Part shown: positions 33,976 to 43,673 of the stretch, piece after piece
Layout: the number at the start of each line of letters is the position of its first letter
Numbering within the stretch: the first letter of the stretch is position 1
Source: Phenylobacterium sp.
GTDB lineage: Bacteria; Pseudomonadota; Alphaproteobacteria; Caulobacterales; Caulobacteraceae
DNA length: 64,000 bases
Direction: 5' to 3'
NCBI RefSeq assembly: GCF_022402485.1
Contig: NZ_JAKRSA010000031.1
Location: forward strand, 1 to 64,000
Notes under the pieces: generated by a model
What the model was told of the DNA's origin: nothing
Seen by the model: only the letters and a program-made list of their open reading frames with translations
Database searches by the model: none
Program-made: the position numbers and the translations under genes

Positions 33976-34935
33976 TCAGAGGCCCGAGCGGCCAATGGCG
34001 TAGAACCGCTTGGCCCGGCGGGCCCGCAGCTCATCGGCTGAAAGCCCCGCCAGGGCGTCCAGCTCTTCTTCCAGAACATCGCCCAGGGTCTGCAGCATGG
34101 CGGCTGGATTGGAATGGGCCCCGCCCGGGGGCTCGGGCACGATGCGGTCGACGATCTTCATCTTCAGGAGGTCCTGGGCGGAGATCTTCATCGCCTTGGC
34201 GGCCTCCTCAGCGGTGCGCGAGCCCCGCCACAGGATCGAATTGGCCCCCTCCGGCGAGATCACCGAATAGATGGCGTGCTCCAGGATCAGCACCCGGTTG
34301 CCTGAGGCGATGGCGATGGCCCCACCGGAGCCCCCCTCGCCGCTCACCACGCAGATCATCGGCACGCCCAGCGTCAGGCAGCGCTGCGTAGACCGTGCGA
34401 TGGCCTCAGCTACCCCGCGCTCCTCGCTGCCCACGCCGGGATAGGCGCCGGCGGTGTCGATGAAGCTGATGACCGGCAGGTTGAAGGATTCCGCCATGTC
34501 CATCAGCCGGATGGCCTTGCGGTAGCCCTCCGGACGGGTCGAGCCGAAATTGTGCTTCACCCGACTGGCGGTGTCGTGACCCTTTTCGTGGCCGATGATC
34601 ATCACCGGACGACCGCGAAACCGCCCAAGTCCCCCGACCAGGGCCTGGTCGTCGGCATATTTCCGATCGCCGCGCAGCTCGACGAAGTCCTCGATCAGGC
34701 CCGCCGTGTAGTCCACAAAGTGCGGTCGCTGGGGATGGCGGGCCACCTGGGTCTTCTGCCAGGGGTCGAGCTTGGCATAGGCCTTGACCCGCAATTCCGC
34801 TGCCCGGGCGCGCAGCGCCTCGATCTCGGTGTCCATGCCGCCGCCCTCGGCGGTTTCCGACAGGCGCTGAAGCTCCTCGATCTTGGCTTCGAGCTCGGCG
34901 ATGGGGCGCTCAAACTCGAGATAATGTGCGGCCAT
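33976..34935 (-). CDS. accA: Acetyl-CoA carboxylase carboxyltransferase subunit alpha
   Basis: AccA with AccD transfers the carboxyl group from biotin to acetyl-CoA, the first step of fatty-acid synthesis. The 319-residue protein has the family start YLEFERPIAELEAKIEELQR, then ARHPQRPHFVDYTAGLIEDF, MIIGHEKGHDTASRVKHNFG, FIDTAGAYPGVGSEERGVAEAIARS and EGGSGGAIAIASGNRVLILEHAIYSVISPEGANSILW. All are typical. The gene lies downstream of xerD and an MscS-type gene on the same strand but has its own 119-base upstream gap, so it may have its own promoter. accD is not in this window. Confidence 0.97.
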   Translation of the reverse strand: MAAHYLEFERPIAELEAKIEELQRLSETAEGGGMDTEIEALRARAAELRVKAYAKLDPWQKTQVARHPQRPHFVDYTAGLIEDFVELRGDRKYADDQALVGGLGRFRGRPVMIIGHEKGHDTASRVKHNFGSTRPEGYRKAIRLMDMAESFNLPVISFIDTAGAYPGVGSEERGVAEAIARSTQRCLTLGVPMICVVSGEGGSGGAIAIASGNRVLILEHAIYSVISPEGANSILWRGSRTAEEAAKAMKISAQDLLKMKIVDRIVPEPPGGAHSNPAAMLQTLGDVLEEELDALAGLSADELRARRAKRFYAIGRSGL

Positions 34936-35054
34936 CGAGGTGACTGTCCCTGGCTGTTCGCGGAAGCGGCGGAAGTTAGGCGGGAACCTGCAGGCTCACA
35001 AGGCCCGTCTGCCAACCTCGGTAGACCAGGTCCCAAGGCGGACATTCCTGCTGC

Positions 35055-36101
35055 CTATGTGAGCCCGGTGATCTCTGGCCCTGCGGCCAGGGACTCCGCC
35101 CCGGGTTCGGTGTCCCGTGCAGGGGGCGGTAAAGGGCGGCTTACGTCAGCGGCCGCATCATTGGTCGTCAGGGTGACAGCCTTTGGCACCTCGGGGTCTT
35201 GAGGGGTCTTGAGCTGCAGGACATCAAGGGCCTTGTCTCCCTCATGGCCAAACAGACTGCGAATGCGCAGGTCGGTCTGCGGATAGGGAATTTCGATGTT
35301 CGCCGCCCGCAAGGCGTCATCAATGGCCCAGGTATAGGCCGCCAGCATGGCATTAGGCCGCTTGGCTGCGCTGAGATCTGGCCAGACCAGCAGCTCGAAC
35401 TTCAGCGCTGACTCGCCAAAGCCCACCAGCCAGACCTGCGACTTGTGCACCTCGTCCTCTGGCATGGCGAAGGGCAGACTGCGGGCTGCAGCCAAGACGG
35501 CGTCCCGGACCTTCTCCTTGTCGGCCCCGTAGGCCACGGCGAAGGGAACATGGATCCGCCGGGTCGCCCCATGCAGGGTCCAGTTGACCAGGGTTCCCTC
35601 GATCAGCTGCGAATTGGGGACGATGATGTCGATATTGTCGTTGTTGCGCAGGCGGGTGGCGCGGGGACCGATTTCCTGCACCTGGCCACGTTCGCCCCCC
35701 TCCAGCTCCACATAGTCGCCGATGTTCACCACCCGGTCGAAGATCAGCACGAGGCCGGAGACGAACTCCTTGACCACCCCTTGCAGGCCAAGGCCCACAC
35801 CGACACCGATGGCCCCGGCGAAGATGGCCAGGGACGAGAAGTCGAGGCCGACCGTGGAGAGGGCCGCCACGAAACCAATGATCACCACCCCATAGGTCAG
35901 CAGCTTTTCGACGATGTAGAGTGCCGCGCCGCCATAGCGCGTCCGGGCTCGGACCCGCCGCAGGGCAAAGGCCAAGGCGGCGGCGAGCGCAAAGGCGGCC
36001 ACCACCACCAGAAGCCCTGCGATGATACCCCCGAGGGTCACGGGGGTCCGGCCGATGGTGAAGAGAACGAACTCTTCCACCCGCTCGAGTTCAGTCTGCA
36101 A
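35055..36101 (-). CDS. MscS-family mechanosensitive ion channel
   Basis: A 348-residue small-conductance mechanosensitive channel. The N-terminus has three hydrophobic segments: about 18-45 (TLGGIIAGLLVVVAAFALAA), about 62-85 (LTYGVVIIGFVAALSTVGLD) and the pore helix AIFAGAIGVGVGLGLQGVVK. The cytoplasmic beta domain begins FVSGLVLIFDRVVNIGDYVE, with the MscS signature GQVQEIGPRATRLRNNDNIDIIVPNSQL. The pore Gly/Ala packing is typical. The TTG start immediately follows the xerD stop (TAGTTG), so translation is probably coupled. The C-terminus has a Thr/Pro-rich extension. It would relieve osmotic downshock. Confidence 0.92.
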   Translation of the reverse strand: MQTELERVEEFVLFTIGRTPVTLGGIIAGLLVVVAAFALAAALAFALRRVRARTRYGGAALYIVEKLLTYGVVIIGFVAALSTVGLDFSSLAIFAGAIGVGVGLGLQGVVKEFVSGLVLIFDRVVNIGDYVELEGGERGQVQEIGPRATRLRNNDNIDIIVPNSQLIEGTLVNWTLHGATRRIHVPFAVAYGADKEKVRDAVLAAARSLPFAMPEDEVHKSQVWLVGFGESALKFELLVWPDLSAAKRPNAMLAAYTWAIDDALRAANIEIPYPQTDLRIRSLFGHEGDKALDVLQLKTPQDPEVPKAVTLTTNDAAADVSRPLPPPARDTEPGAESLAAGPEITGLT

Positions 36102-37022
36102 CTAACGCTTACGCCCCAGAGGGTGTTTGGTTTCCACCACCTGGCGAAGATGATCTCCGGCAAGGTGGGTGTAGATCTGTGTGGTGGCGATGTCGGCGTG
36201 ACCCAGCAGGGTCTGCACCACCCGCAGGTCAGCCCCGCCCTCCAGCAGGTGGGTAGCGAAGGCGTGACGCAGGACGTGGGGACTGACCCGGGCCGGATCG
36301 ATGCCCGCGTCGCCAGCCGCCTCGTCCAACAGCTGGGCCAGCCTGCGCGGCGTCAGCCGCCCCCCCTTGCCCCGCGAGGGAAACAGCCACGGATTGGCCG
36401 CGTCGCCTTTGGGCAGGAAGGCCTTCCGGACGTCGAGATACGCCTTCACCGCTGTGCGTGCCGCCGCGTTCAGAGGGGCCAGCCGTTCCTTGCCGCCCTT
36501 GCCCTTGACGATCAGATAGGCCGGGTCCCGCGCCAGGACCGCGAGCGGCAGGGCAGTGAGTTCAGAGACCCGCAGGCCCGAGGCATAGAGCAGTTCCACC
36601 ATGCAGGCCAACCGCAGCCCCTGGGCACCATCCCGGGCCGCCGCCGCGGCGATCAGGGCATCCACCTCAGCCCGGCTGAGGGTCCGCGGCAGGGACCGGC
36701 CCTTGCGCGGGGCGTCCACCCGGCGGGAGGGATCGTCCGTCCGCCAGCCCTCTCCAAGGACGAAACGATAGAACTGGCGCACGCTGGCCCGGCGCCGGGC
36801 GGCAGTGGCCGGTGCCAGGCCCCGGGAACCCAGTTCAGCGAAATAGGCCTCCATGGCCTCGGCGCTGGCCTCAGCCAGGCTGGTCCCTGCCGCGGCCAGA
36901 TAGGCCTGAGCATCCGCCAGATCCTTGCCATAGGCGGTCAGGGTGTTGCGGGCCGCAGCCCGCTCCACCGACATCATTTCCAGAAAGGCCTCGATCCAGC
37001 CTTCGGTGGTCTGGGCGCTCAT
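36102..37022 (-). CDS. xerD: Site-specific tyrosine recombinase XerD
   Basis: XerD with XerC resolves chromosome dimers at dif. The 306-residue protein has the SAM-like core-binding N domain (about 5-100) and the catalytic domain with the full set R151 (ASGLRVSEL), K175 (VKGKGGKER), H249-x-x-R252 (HVLRHAFATHLL), H275 (LLGHADIATT) and nucleophile Y284 (QIYTHL). The C-terminus HPLGRKR is typical. XerD is favoured over XerC by the neighbouring accA and aroK, an arrangement known in alphaproteobacteria. The ATG overlaps the stop of the upstream secreted-protein gene (ATGA). Confidence 0.93.
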   Translation of the reverse strand: MSAQTTEGWIEAFLEMMSVERAAARNTLTAYGKDLADAQAYLAAAGTSLAEASAEAMEAYFAELGSRGLAPATAARRRASVRQFYRFVLGEGWRTDDPSRRVDAPRKGRSLPRTLSRAEVDALIAAAAARDGAQGLRLACMVELLYASGLRVSELTALPLAVLARDPAYLIVKGKGGKERLAPLNAAARTAVKAYLDVRKAFLPKGDAANPWLFPSRGKGGRLTPRRLAQLLDEAAGDAGIDPARVSPHVLRHAFATHLLEGGADLRVVQTLLGHADIATTQIYTHLAGDHLRQVVETKHPLGRKR

Positions 37023-38338
37023 CTCAGGGCCAACAGGCCTTCGACCGCAAAAGCCCGGGCGTGGTCGGAGAGCCCTGCCATCGCCAGGGCCGCGATGATC
37101 TGGGCGCGATCGGCGACCCCAGGTCCGGCGGGGCCGGCCTCCTGGCTGGTCCAGAGGGCCAGGAGCGCCGTCTCACCTTGCAGTTTTGCTGCGGCGGCCT
37201 GCCCCAGGGCGAAGGTGCGCGCGACGGGTGCCTTGGCAGCCGGGAGATTGAAGGTCGCAAATTCCCCCCTCGCCTGAGCGCTCAGGGGTGTTCCCAGGGC
37301 GGCCAGGATCAGGGCGGCCTCTTGAGCGCGCCGCCGGCTACGGGCCTCGCCCACGCCACCGCGCTCCACCAGCCGGTCCAGGGTCGCCCTGTCGTCCCGT
37401 CCTGCGGCTGCGGCGATCAGGGCGTCCAGCAGCGCCAGATCCAGAATATCGGCTTGGGGGATCTCATCCTGCACCAGGGCCCCGCGAACCCCTTCAGCCA
37501 GGGCCAGGTCCCCCTGGGCCAGGACTGCGATCGCGGCCGAAACAGGCCCCTCCCCCGCCTCCACCGGCCAGCGCGCCTCAGGGGGCGGCGGGGCCGAGAG
37601 CGCTGCAGCAACGCCAGGGCCGGGGTCTGTGCTGCTAAGGTCCAGCCCAAGACTGCGGGACAGGGCAAGGTCCAGGCCGTTCCGAAGGGCGGCAGCGCCC
37701 GGATCGCCGGTCCCAGCCAGCTTGGCCCCGATCAGCCGCCCGAAAACAGCGTCCCGCTCCACACCCTGCGCCAGCTCATAGGTCAGGCGGGCTGCGGGCT
37801 CGCCAGCCCTGGCCTGACAATAGGCCCGCAGCCTCAGCCAATAGACCTGCTCCCGATCGACGCTGAGCGCCTGGGCGACGTCGCAGGCCCCCTGATCAGC
37901 GCCGGTCAGAAGCGCGGCCTCCGCCGCCGCCCGGGACAAGGCTTCATGGCGCTCCAGCCCAGGTGTGCGGCTGAGAATGGCCTGGGCCGCCGGGGCCTCT
38001 CCCAGGGCGATCAAAGCACGCGTGCGGGCGGCCGCCAGGGCCGGATCATCGCCTGCGCCATCCGGTCCCCGAGCGCCGGTGGCCAACACGGCCCGGGCCA
38101 GGGCCGAGCTGGCCGGCGACAGGGCCTTCTGAACCAGCAGGGGCAGCACCGTGCGCGCCGTCTCGGCCGAGGCATCTTTCCACAGGTCCTGACCAAGGCC
38201 GGTTTCACGCCCGGCATTGGAGAACAGGTCAGGAGCCGGCAGGACCGAGGTCTCAACAATCTGTGCCCCGGCGGGGACGGGTAAGGCCACGGCCAGAAGG
38301 GCGAGGCCCGCGAGCATGGAGGATCTGAGCATCAGCAT
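37019..38338 (-). CDS. Secreted Ala-rich protein of unknown function, upstream of xerD
   Basis: I do not recognise a named domain. The 439-residue product starts with a signal peptide (MLMLRSSMLAGLALLAVALP, cleavage near AGAQ) and is then strongly Ala/Leu-rich with helical repeat-like character: stretches such as AAARTRALIALGEAPAAQAI and VSAAIAVLAQGDLALAEGVR look like a TPR-like or alpha-solenoid periplasmic protein (inference). It is co-translated with xerD (ATGA) and divergent from the aldehyde dehydrogenase gene. From memory a similar protein precedes xerD in other Caulobacterales. Role unknown. Confidence 0.75.
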   Translation of the reverse strand: MLMLRSSMLAGLALLAVALPVPAGAQIVETSVLPAPDLFSNAGRETGLGQDLWKDASAETARTVLPLLVQKALSPASSALARAVLATGARGPDGAGDDPALAAARTRALIALGEAPAAQAILSRTPGLERHEALSRAAAEAALLTGADQGACDVAQALSVDREQVYWLRLRAYCQARAGEPAARLTYELAQGVERDAVFGRLIGAKLAGTGDPGAAALRNGLDLALSRSLGLDLSSTDPGPGVAAALSAPPPPEARWPVEAGEGPVSAAIAVLAQGDLALAEGVRGALVQDEIPQADILDLALLDALIAAAAGRDDRATLDRLVERGGVGEARSRRRAQEAALILAALGTPLSAQARGEFATFNLPAAKAPVARTFALGQAAAAKLQGETALLALWTSQEAGPAGPGVADRAQIIAALAMAGLSDHARAFAVEGLLALR

Positions 38339-38452
38339 GGAGACACCTTAGACCGGGTTTCGACGCGATCATGCCCCATGCTGCGGATTTTGCATGACAG
38401 CCGTCAGGTAAACCTCGCTTCATTGATCCCAAATTCAGATGCGAGGCCCCAA

Positions 38453-39898
38453 ATGAGCACGTCCGCTGACCCTACCCGTGAGCACATGCAGCTAATTCTC
38501 GAGCGCCAGAAGGCCGCCCAGCTGGCCGAAGGGCCCCCGTCGATCGAACTTCGGTTGGCCCGACTGGATCGCTGTATCGACCTCCTGGTCGATCATGCCG
38601 ACGCCATCGCCGAGGCCCTGAATGACGACTTTGGCTCGCGCTCCAAGGCAGTCACCGGCCTGACCGATGTCGCCTCCTCCATCGGCCCCCTGAAGCACGC
38701 CAAGGCCCACCTGCGGAAGTGGATGGCACCGGAGAAGCGCAAGACGACGCCGGCGATCCTTGGCCTCTTTGGCGCCAAGGCCCAACTGCAGTTCCAGCCC
38801 AAGGGCGTGGTGGGCGTGATCAGCCCGTGGAACTTCCCGGTCAATCTGACCTTCGGGCCTCTGGCCGGAATCCTGGCGGCGGGAAACAGGGCGATGATCA
38901 AGCCCTCGGAGTTCACCCCGAAAACCTCCGAGCTGATGAAGGCCATGTTCGCCAAGGCCTTCAGCGAGGACGAGATCGCCGTCTTCACTGGCGGACCCGA
39001 GGTAGGACGGGCCTTCTCGGGTCTGGCCTTCGACCACATGATCTTCACTGGCGGCACATCAGTGGCCCGCCATGTCATGCGCGCGGCCGCCGATAATCTG
39101 GTGCCTCTGACCCTGGAGCTGGGCGGCAAGAGCCCGGTCATCCTGTCGGAAGGTGCCGACATGGGCCTGGCCGCCGCCCGTGTCATGGCCGGCAAGACCC
39201 TGAATGCGGGTCAGATCTGCCTGGCGCCGGACTACGTCCTGGCCCCTGAAGGACAGGTCGATGCCTTCGTCGAGGAGGCGCGCGGTGCGGTGGCCCGCAT
39301 GTTCCCGACCATCAAGGACAATCCCGACTACACCGCCATCATTGCCCAGAACCACTATGAGCGGATCACCGGCTATATCGAGGACGCCCGGGCCAAGGGC
39401 GCTCAGGTGGTGCAACTGAACCCCGCCGAAGAAGACTTCAGCCAGCAGCCCTATCGGAAGATCCCGCCGACCCTGATCCTCAACCCCACCGACGACATGA
39501 CCGTCATGCAGGAGGAGATCTTCGGCCCGGTTCTGCCGGTGAAGACCTATCGCGGGACACAGGCGGCGATCGACTATGTGAACAGCCGCGAGCGGCCCCT
39601 GGCCCTCTACTGGTTCGGAACCGATGAGGCCGAGAAGGATGCGGTGCTGACCAAGACCACCTCCGGGGGCGCCACCGTCAATGACGTGATCTTCCATGTG
39701 GCCCAGGAAGAGCTGCCGTTTGGCGGGGTCGGCCCCTCCGGCATGGGCTCCTATCATGGCCATGACGGCTTCAAGGAGTTCAGCCATCGTAAGTCGGTCT
39801 ACAGCCAACTGAAGAAGGACATCGGTCCCCTGCAGCGCATGCGTCCGCCCTATGGGCCCGCCATCGCCAGCTATCTGAAGGGCGCGGTCAAGCGCTAG
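38453..39898 (+). CDS. Aldehyde dehydrogenase family protein (coniferyl aldehyde dehydrogenase-like)
   Basis: A 481-residue NAD(P)-dependent aldehyde dehydrogenase. The start at 38453 (MSTSADPTREHMQLILERQK) has GCGAGG upstream; a start 25 codons earlier is less likely. Catalytic residues are E222 in LELGGKSP and C256 in NAGQICLAPDY. The short N-domain (SIGPLKHAKAHLRKWM) and PFGGVGPSGMGSYHGHDGFKEFSHRKSV place it with the class 3/coniferyl aldehyde dehydrogenase group. The true substrate may be aromatic or aliphatic aldehydes. Single gene, divergent from the secreted protein gene, followed by about 110 bases before aroK. Confidence 0.92.
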   Translation: MSTSADPTREHMQLILERQKAAQLAEGPPSIELRLARLDRCIDLLVDHADAIAEALNDDFGSRSKAVTGLTDVASSIGPLKHAKAHLRKWMAPEKRKTTPAILGLFGAKAQLQFQPKGVVGVISPWNFPVNLTFGPLAGILAAGNRAMIKPSEFTPKTSELMKAMFAKAFSEDEIAVFTGGPEVGRAFSGLAFDHMIFTGGTSVARHVMRAAADNLVPLTLELGGKSPVILSEGADMGLAAARVMAGKTLNAGQICLAPDYVLAPEGQVDAFVEEARGAVARMFPTIKDNPDYTAIIAQNHYERITGYIEDARAKGAQVVQLNPAEEDFSQQPYRKIPPTLILNPTDDMTVMQEEIFGPVLPVKTYRGTQAAIDYVNSRERPLALYWFGTDEAEKDAVLTKTTSGGATVNDVIFHVAQEELPFGGVGPSGMGSYHGHDGFKEFSHRKSVYSQLKKDIGPLQRMRPPYGPAIASYLKGAVKR

Positions 39899-40008
39899 GG
39901 AGAACGCTCACCCCCGGGGCGGCGAGCCCCCTGCCTCGGGGCCTTTTCAGACCCAGCCGCGCCGATGGTTGGCGCGGGCGGTCGGGCTCGTGTAAAGCCT
40001 TGCGGCTC

Positions 40009-40557
40009 ATGGATCGCTACGCACCCCTACGCAACCGCACCATCGCCCTGGTGGGCCTGATGGGCGTCGGCAAGTCGAGTGTCGGCCGAAGGCTGGCCAA
40101 TGCCCTGGAGCTTCCCTTTCGGGACGCTGACAATGAGGTCGAGACCGCCGCTGGGCGTCCGATCACCGAAATCTTCGCCGAGTTGGGCGAGGCTGCCTTC
40201 CGGGACGGCGAGCGCCGGGTGATCCAGCGCCTGCTGGAGGAGCCCCCGCATGTGCTGGCCACCGGCGGCGGGGCCTTCATGAATGACGAGACCCGGGCAT
40301 TGCTGAAAGAAAAGGCCCTGGTGGTCTGGCTGCGGGCCGATCTCGAGCTTCTGGCCCGTCGGGTGGGGCGCAAGGATACCCGCCCCCTGCTCAAGGACGC
40401 CGATCCCCTCACTGTCCTGAAAGCTCAGGCCGAGCAAAGATATCCGATCTATGCCGAGGCCCATGTGGCCCTCGACACCGGAGATACCGCCCATCATGTG
40501 ACGGTCTCTCAGGTCATTGACGCCCTGACCCGACATCTCGCCGAGCAAGGTTCATGA
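40009..40557 (+). CDS. aroK: Shikimate kinase
   Basis: Phosphorylates shikimate at position 3 in aromatic amino-acid synthesis. The P-loop [15 protein letters not shown] is at about 16-30, followed by FRDADNEVE (Mg/shikimate contacts), the substrate Arg in [11 protein letters not shown], and [11 protein letters not shown] (the GGG shikimate-binding loop). The lid region is [12 protein letters not shown]. Length of 182 residues is normal. ATG at 40009 is preferred over a TTG three codons upstream. Overlaps aroB by ATGA. Confidence 0.95.
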   Translation: MDRYAPLRNRTIALVGLMGVGKSSVGRRLANALELPFRDADNEVETAAGRPITEIFAELGEAAFRDGERRVIQRLLEEPPHVLATGGGAFMNDETRALLKEKALVVWLRADLELLARRVGRKDTRPLLKDADPLTVLKAQAEQRYPIYAEAHVALDTGDTAHHVTVSQVIDALTRHLAEQGS

Positions 40558-41681
40558 TCCAGACTGTCACCGTCGGCCTGGGGGAGCGGGCCTATGAGGT
40601 CCGCATAGGCCCTGGCCTGATCGCCGAAGCTGGCCGGCACATCCGCCCCCTTTTGAAGCGCGGCCGTACCGCCGTGATCAGCGATGAGACCGTGTGGCGC
40701 CTGCACGGCCCGGACCTGACCGCTGCCCTCGCCGCCGAGGGGATCAGCGCCAGCCCGGTGCTGGTTCCAGCCGGCGAAGGGTCCAAGAGCTTCGAGATGC
40801 TGGCCAGGGTCAGCGATGACCTGCTGGCTCTGGAACTGGACCGGGGCGATCTGATCGTCGCCTTTGGCGGCGGCGTGGTGGGCGACCTCGCTGGGTTTGC
40901 CGCGGCGATCTATAAGCGCGGCATCGACTTCGTCCAAATCCCCACCACCCTGCTAGCCCAGGTGGATTCCTCGGTGGGCGGCAAGACCGCCATCGACACC
41001 CCACGAGGCAAGAACCTGATCGGTGCCTTTCACCAGCCCCGGCTGGTCCTGGCCGATCTGGACGTCCTGGCCAGCTTGCCCCCTCGGGAACTGCGCGCGG
41101 GCTATGCTGAGATTCTCAAATACGGCCTGCTCGGCGACCTGACATTCTTCCAGTGGCTGGAGATCCATGGCCAGGCCGTGATCGACCTCGAGCCTGACGC
41201 CCTGACCCATGCGGTCCGCCGCTCCGTGGAGATGAAGGCCCAGATCGTCGCCGAGGACGAGCGTGAGGCGGGCCGCCGCGCCCTGCTCAATCTTGGCCAC
41301 ACCTTTGGTCACGCCCTGGAGTCTGAGTCGGGCTACGGGGACGCCCTGCTGCACGGGGAAGCCGTGGCCATCGGCATGGCCATGGCGTTCCGATACTCCG
41401 CGGCGCAGGGCCTGTGTCCCGGCCAGGACGCCGGACGGGCCCAGGCCGCCATCGCCGCCGTCGGCCTGCCGGTGCGGTTAAATGAGCTGGCCAGCCATCC
41501 CTTCGACGGTGCACGTCTCCTGGGCCATATGGCTCAGGACAAGAAGGCAGAGGGCGGCCGACTGACCTTCATCCTGGCCCGCGCCTTGGGCGAGGCCATT
41601 GTGGCCCGCGATGTGGAAGCCGACGCCATTCTTCAGTTCCTGACGACGGAGGGCGCCCGGTCCGCCGGCGCACAGGCATGA
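40554..41681 (+). CDS. aroB: 3-Dehydroquinate synthase
   Basis: AroB converts DAHP to 3-dehydroquinate, the second step of the shikimate pathway, with NAD and a divalent metal. Residues visible: NAD-binding [42 protein letters not shown], the metal ligand Glu in [11 protein letters not shown], and the His metal ligands in [11 protein letters not shown] and [12 protein letters not shown]. Length of 375 residues is normal. It sits between aroK and a CorC/HlyC gene with ATGA overlaps on both sides, so aroK-aroB-corC form one operon. Confidence 0.97.
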   Translation: MIQTVTVGLGERAYEVRIGPGLIAEAGRHIRPLLKRGRTAVISDETVWRLHGPDLTAALAAEGISASPVLVPAGEGSKSFEMLARVSDDLLALELDRGDLIVAFGGGVVGDLAGFAAAIYKRGIDFVQIPTTLLAQVDSSVGGKTAIDTPRGKNLIGAFHQPRLVLADLDVLASLPPRELRAGYAEILKYGLLGDLTFFQWLEIHGQAVIDLEPDALTHAVRRSVEMKAQIVAEDEREAGRRALLNLGHTFGHALESESGYGDALLHGEAVAIGMAMAFRYSAAQGLCPGQDAGRAQAAIAAVGLPVRLNELASHPFDGARLLGHMAQDKKAEGGRLTFILARALGEAIVARDVEADAILQFLTTEGARSAGAQA

Positions 41682-42967
41682 TCACTGCGCTTCTCATTGG
41701 GCTGGCTCCCGCCATCTTTGTCTTGCTGTTCTTCTCGGCGGTCATCTCGGCCACTGAGACCTCCATGACGGCGGCCAGCCGCAGTCGCATGCACAAGCTG
41801 GAGCGCGAGGGCGACCGCGCCGCCGCACGGGTCAATCGTCTGATCGGCAATCAGGAAAAGCTGATCGGAGCGATCCTGCTGTCGAACAACGCCATCAATA
41901 TCGGCGCTTCGGCCCTGGCCACGACCGTGCTGACGGCCGCCATTCCTGGCCCGACCGGAGCCTTGATCGCCACGGTGATGATGACCACCCTGGTGGTGAT
42001 CTTCGCCGAAATCCTACCCAAGACCCTGGCGATCACCCGGCCAGATCAGGCCGCCCGCCTGCTGTCCCTGCCCGCAACCTGGGTGGTGCGCATTTTCGGC
42101 CCTGTGGCCAATGGCGCGCAGTGGATTGCGCGCCTGAGCCTGCGTCCCTTCGGCATCAAACTCGACATGGCGACCGACGTCCTGGCCGCCCACGAGGAGA
42201 TCCGCGGCACTGTGGAGTACCACCATTCCGAAGGTGGTGTTGAGAACCGTGACCGGCAGATGCTGGGCGGCGTGCTTGATCTCGCCGAAATGGACGTGAG
42301 CCAGGTGATGGTGCACCGCAAATCCATCGCGATGCTCGACATTTCGATCCCGGTTCGGGAGTTCGTCGCCGCCGTCCTGGGCAGCGCCCACACGCGGATG
42401 CCGGTCTATCGGGATGACCCGGAAAACATTGTCGGCTTCCTGCACGCCAAGGATCTGCTCCGTGCCCTGGCGGAGTCCGACGGCGATATGGATGGCATGG
42501 ATCTTCAGGCCATCCTGCGCGAACCCTGGTTCATTCCCGACACCACCAACCTGAAGGATCAGCTGAACGCCTTCCTGAAGCGCCACACGCACTTTGCCCT
42601 GGTGGTGGACGAGTACGGTGCCCTGCAGGGACTGATCACCCTGGAAGACATCCTCGAAGAGATCGTCGGCGAGATCGAGGATGAGCATGATGTCGTCGTC
42701 CCTGGGGTACGGCCCCAGCCGGACGGCACCGTCAGCGTCGACGGCTCGGTGCCCATTCGAGACCTCAACCGCGCCATGGACTGGGACCTGCCCGACGAAG
42801 ACGCTGTGACGGTGGCCGGTCTGGTGATCCACGAAGCCCAGACCATTCCCCGGGTCGGCCAGACCTTCATCTTCCACCAACATCGCTTCCAGGTGGTCCG
42901 GCGCGAGCGCAACCAGATTACGGCACTTCGCATATCGCAGCCGATCGAGACGACGGTCGAGGACTGA
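41678..42967 (+). CDS. CorC/HlyC-family membrane protein, second copy
   Basis: A 429-residue paralogue of the protein at 5374-6678: a CNNM/DUF21 membrane domain (first helix [20 protein letters not shown], then [19 protein letters not shown]), a CBS pair (about 205-330 with [33 protein letters not shown]) and a CorC_HlyC domain ([20 protein letters not shown]). This copy carries the [13 protein letters not shown] motif of the CNNM fold, absent in the other. It is the last gene of the aroK-aroB operon, as often seen in alphaproteobacteria. Likely role is Mg/Co ion homeostasis; unproven. Confidence 0.92.
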   Translation: MITALLIGLAPAIFVLLFFSAVISATETSMTAASRSRMHKLEREGDRAAARVNRLIGNQEKLIGAILLSNNAINIGASALATTVLTAAIPGPTGALIATVMMTTLVVIFAEILPKTLAITRPDQAARLLSLPATWVVRIFGPVANGAQWIARLSLRPFGIKLDMATDVLAAHEEIRGTVEYHHSEGGVENRDRQMLGGVLDLAEMDVSQVMVHRKSIAMLDISIPVREFVAAVLGSAHTRMPVYRDDPENIVGFLHAKDLLRALAESDGDMDGMDLQAILREPWFIPDTTNLKDQLNAFLKRHTHFALVVDEYGALQGLITLEDILEEIVGEIEDEHDVVVPGVRPQPDGTVSVDGSVPIRDLNRAMDWDLPDEDAVTVAGLVIHEAQTIPRVGQTFIFHQHRFQVVRRERNQITALRISQPIETTVED

Positions 42968-43275
42968 CAAGCCGCCCTACCAACCATCCAGCGCGCGCCC
43001 GATGAGGTTGGACTCTGGCCTGGCGATCGAAGAGCGCTCGAGGTTCAGTCTCCAGAACCGGTGGAACCTTGGCCGCAGGACCGCATTCATTGCGGCGAAG
43101 CGGGCGCGTATAGACGGTCGGGCGCGAGAATGGGCCTAAAGCCGCGAGTTCAGCGCCAATTTTGGTCTCATCACCGGGTCTCACCGATCACGCGAGACTC
43201 TGGCGGTGGACTTTGCCTTTATCTCTGCCACGCGGCGCGTTCGCTGACCGCCCGCGACGATCTGGAGGCTGATGG
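42968..43275. other. Intergenic region between the CorC/HlyC gene and the response regulator gene
   Basis: About 308 bases. No open frame with coding character is seen. An imperfect stem (GGTCTC...GAGACT, about 43178-43202) and the ribosome-binding site GGAGG before the response regulator are the only marked elements. No terminator of standard form follows the CorC/HlyC gene. Confidence 0.5.
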
Positions 43276-43650
43276 ATGCAGGATCTTGCCAAGCTCGCCG
43301 GCCTGCGCGTCCTCGTGGTCGAGGACGAGATGATGGTCTCCATGCTCATCGAAGACATGCTGAGCGATCTGGGCTGCAAGGTGGTCGGTCCAGCCTCACG
43401 CCTGGAAGAGGCCATCGCCCTGGTCGAGACTGAGGCGCTGGACTGCGCCGTGCTGGATGTGAACCTCGGGGGGCAGCCCATTTTCCCCCTGGTCGACATC
43501 CTGCGGGCCAGGGGAGCGCCTTTCGCCTTTGCCACCGGTTATGGGGACGCTGGCCTGCGCGAGGTCGATCGGGGCGCACCAGTGCTCCAGAAGCCCTTCC
43601 GCGAAAGCGACCTCGCCCGGGTGCTCAGCGAACTGCACACCCGGGTTTGA
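43276..43650 (+). CDS. Single-domain response regulator (receiver only)
   Basis: A 124-residue stand-alone receiver. It has the acidic pair E16-D17, phospho-acceptor D61 in AVLDVNLGG, the Thr switch in FATGYG (T87) and K106 in VLQKPF. The stretch LDVNLGGQPIFPLVDILRARGAPFAFATGYG is characteristic of receivers paired with HWE/HisKA2-type hybrid histidine kinases, common in alphaproteobacteria. With no output domain it would act by binding a partner protein or relaying phosphate. No kinase lies near, so it is an orphan. GGAGG lies 9 bases before the ATG. Confidence 0.93.
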   Translation: MQDLAKLAGLRVLVVEDEMMVSMLIEDMLSDLGCKVVGPASRLEEAIALVETEALDCAVLDVNLGGQPIFPLVDILRARGAPFAFATGYGDAGLREVDRGAPVLQKPFRESDLARVLSELHTRV

Positions 43651-43673
43651 AGCCCTGCTGCGCCAGCGCCCCT

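Noticed and set aside
35445-37277. 610-codon + strand frame across the MscS and xerD genes
   Set aside because: It is antisense to mscS and xerD, which have complete active-site motifs.
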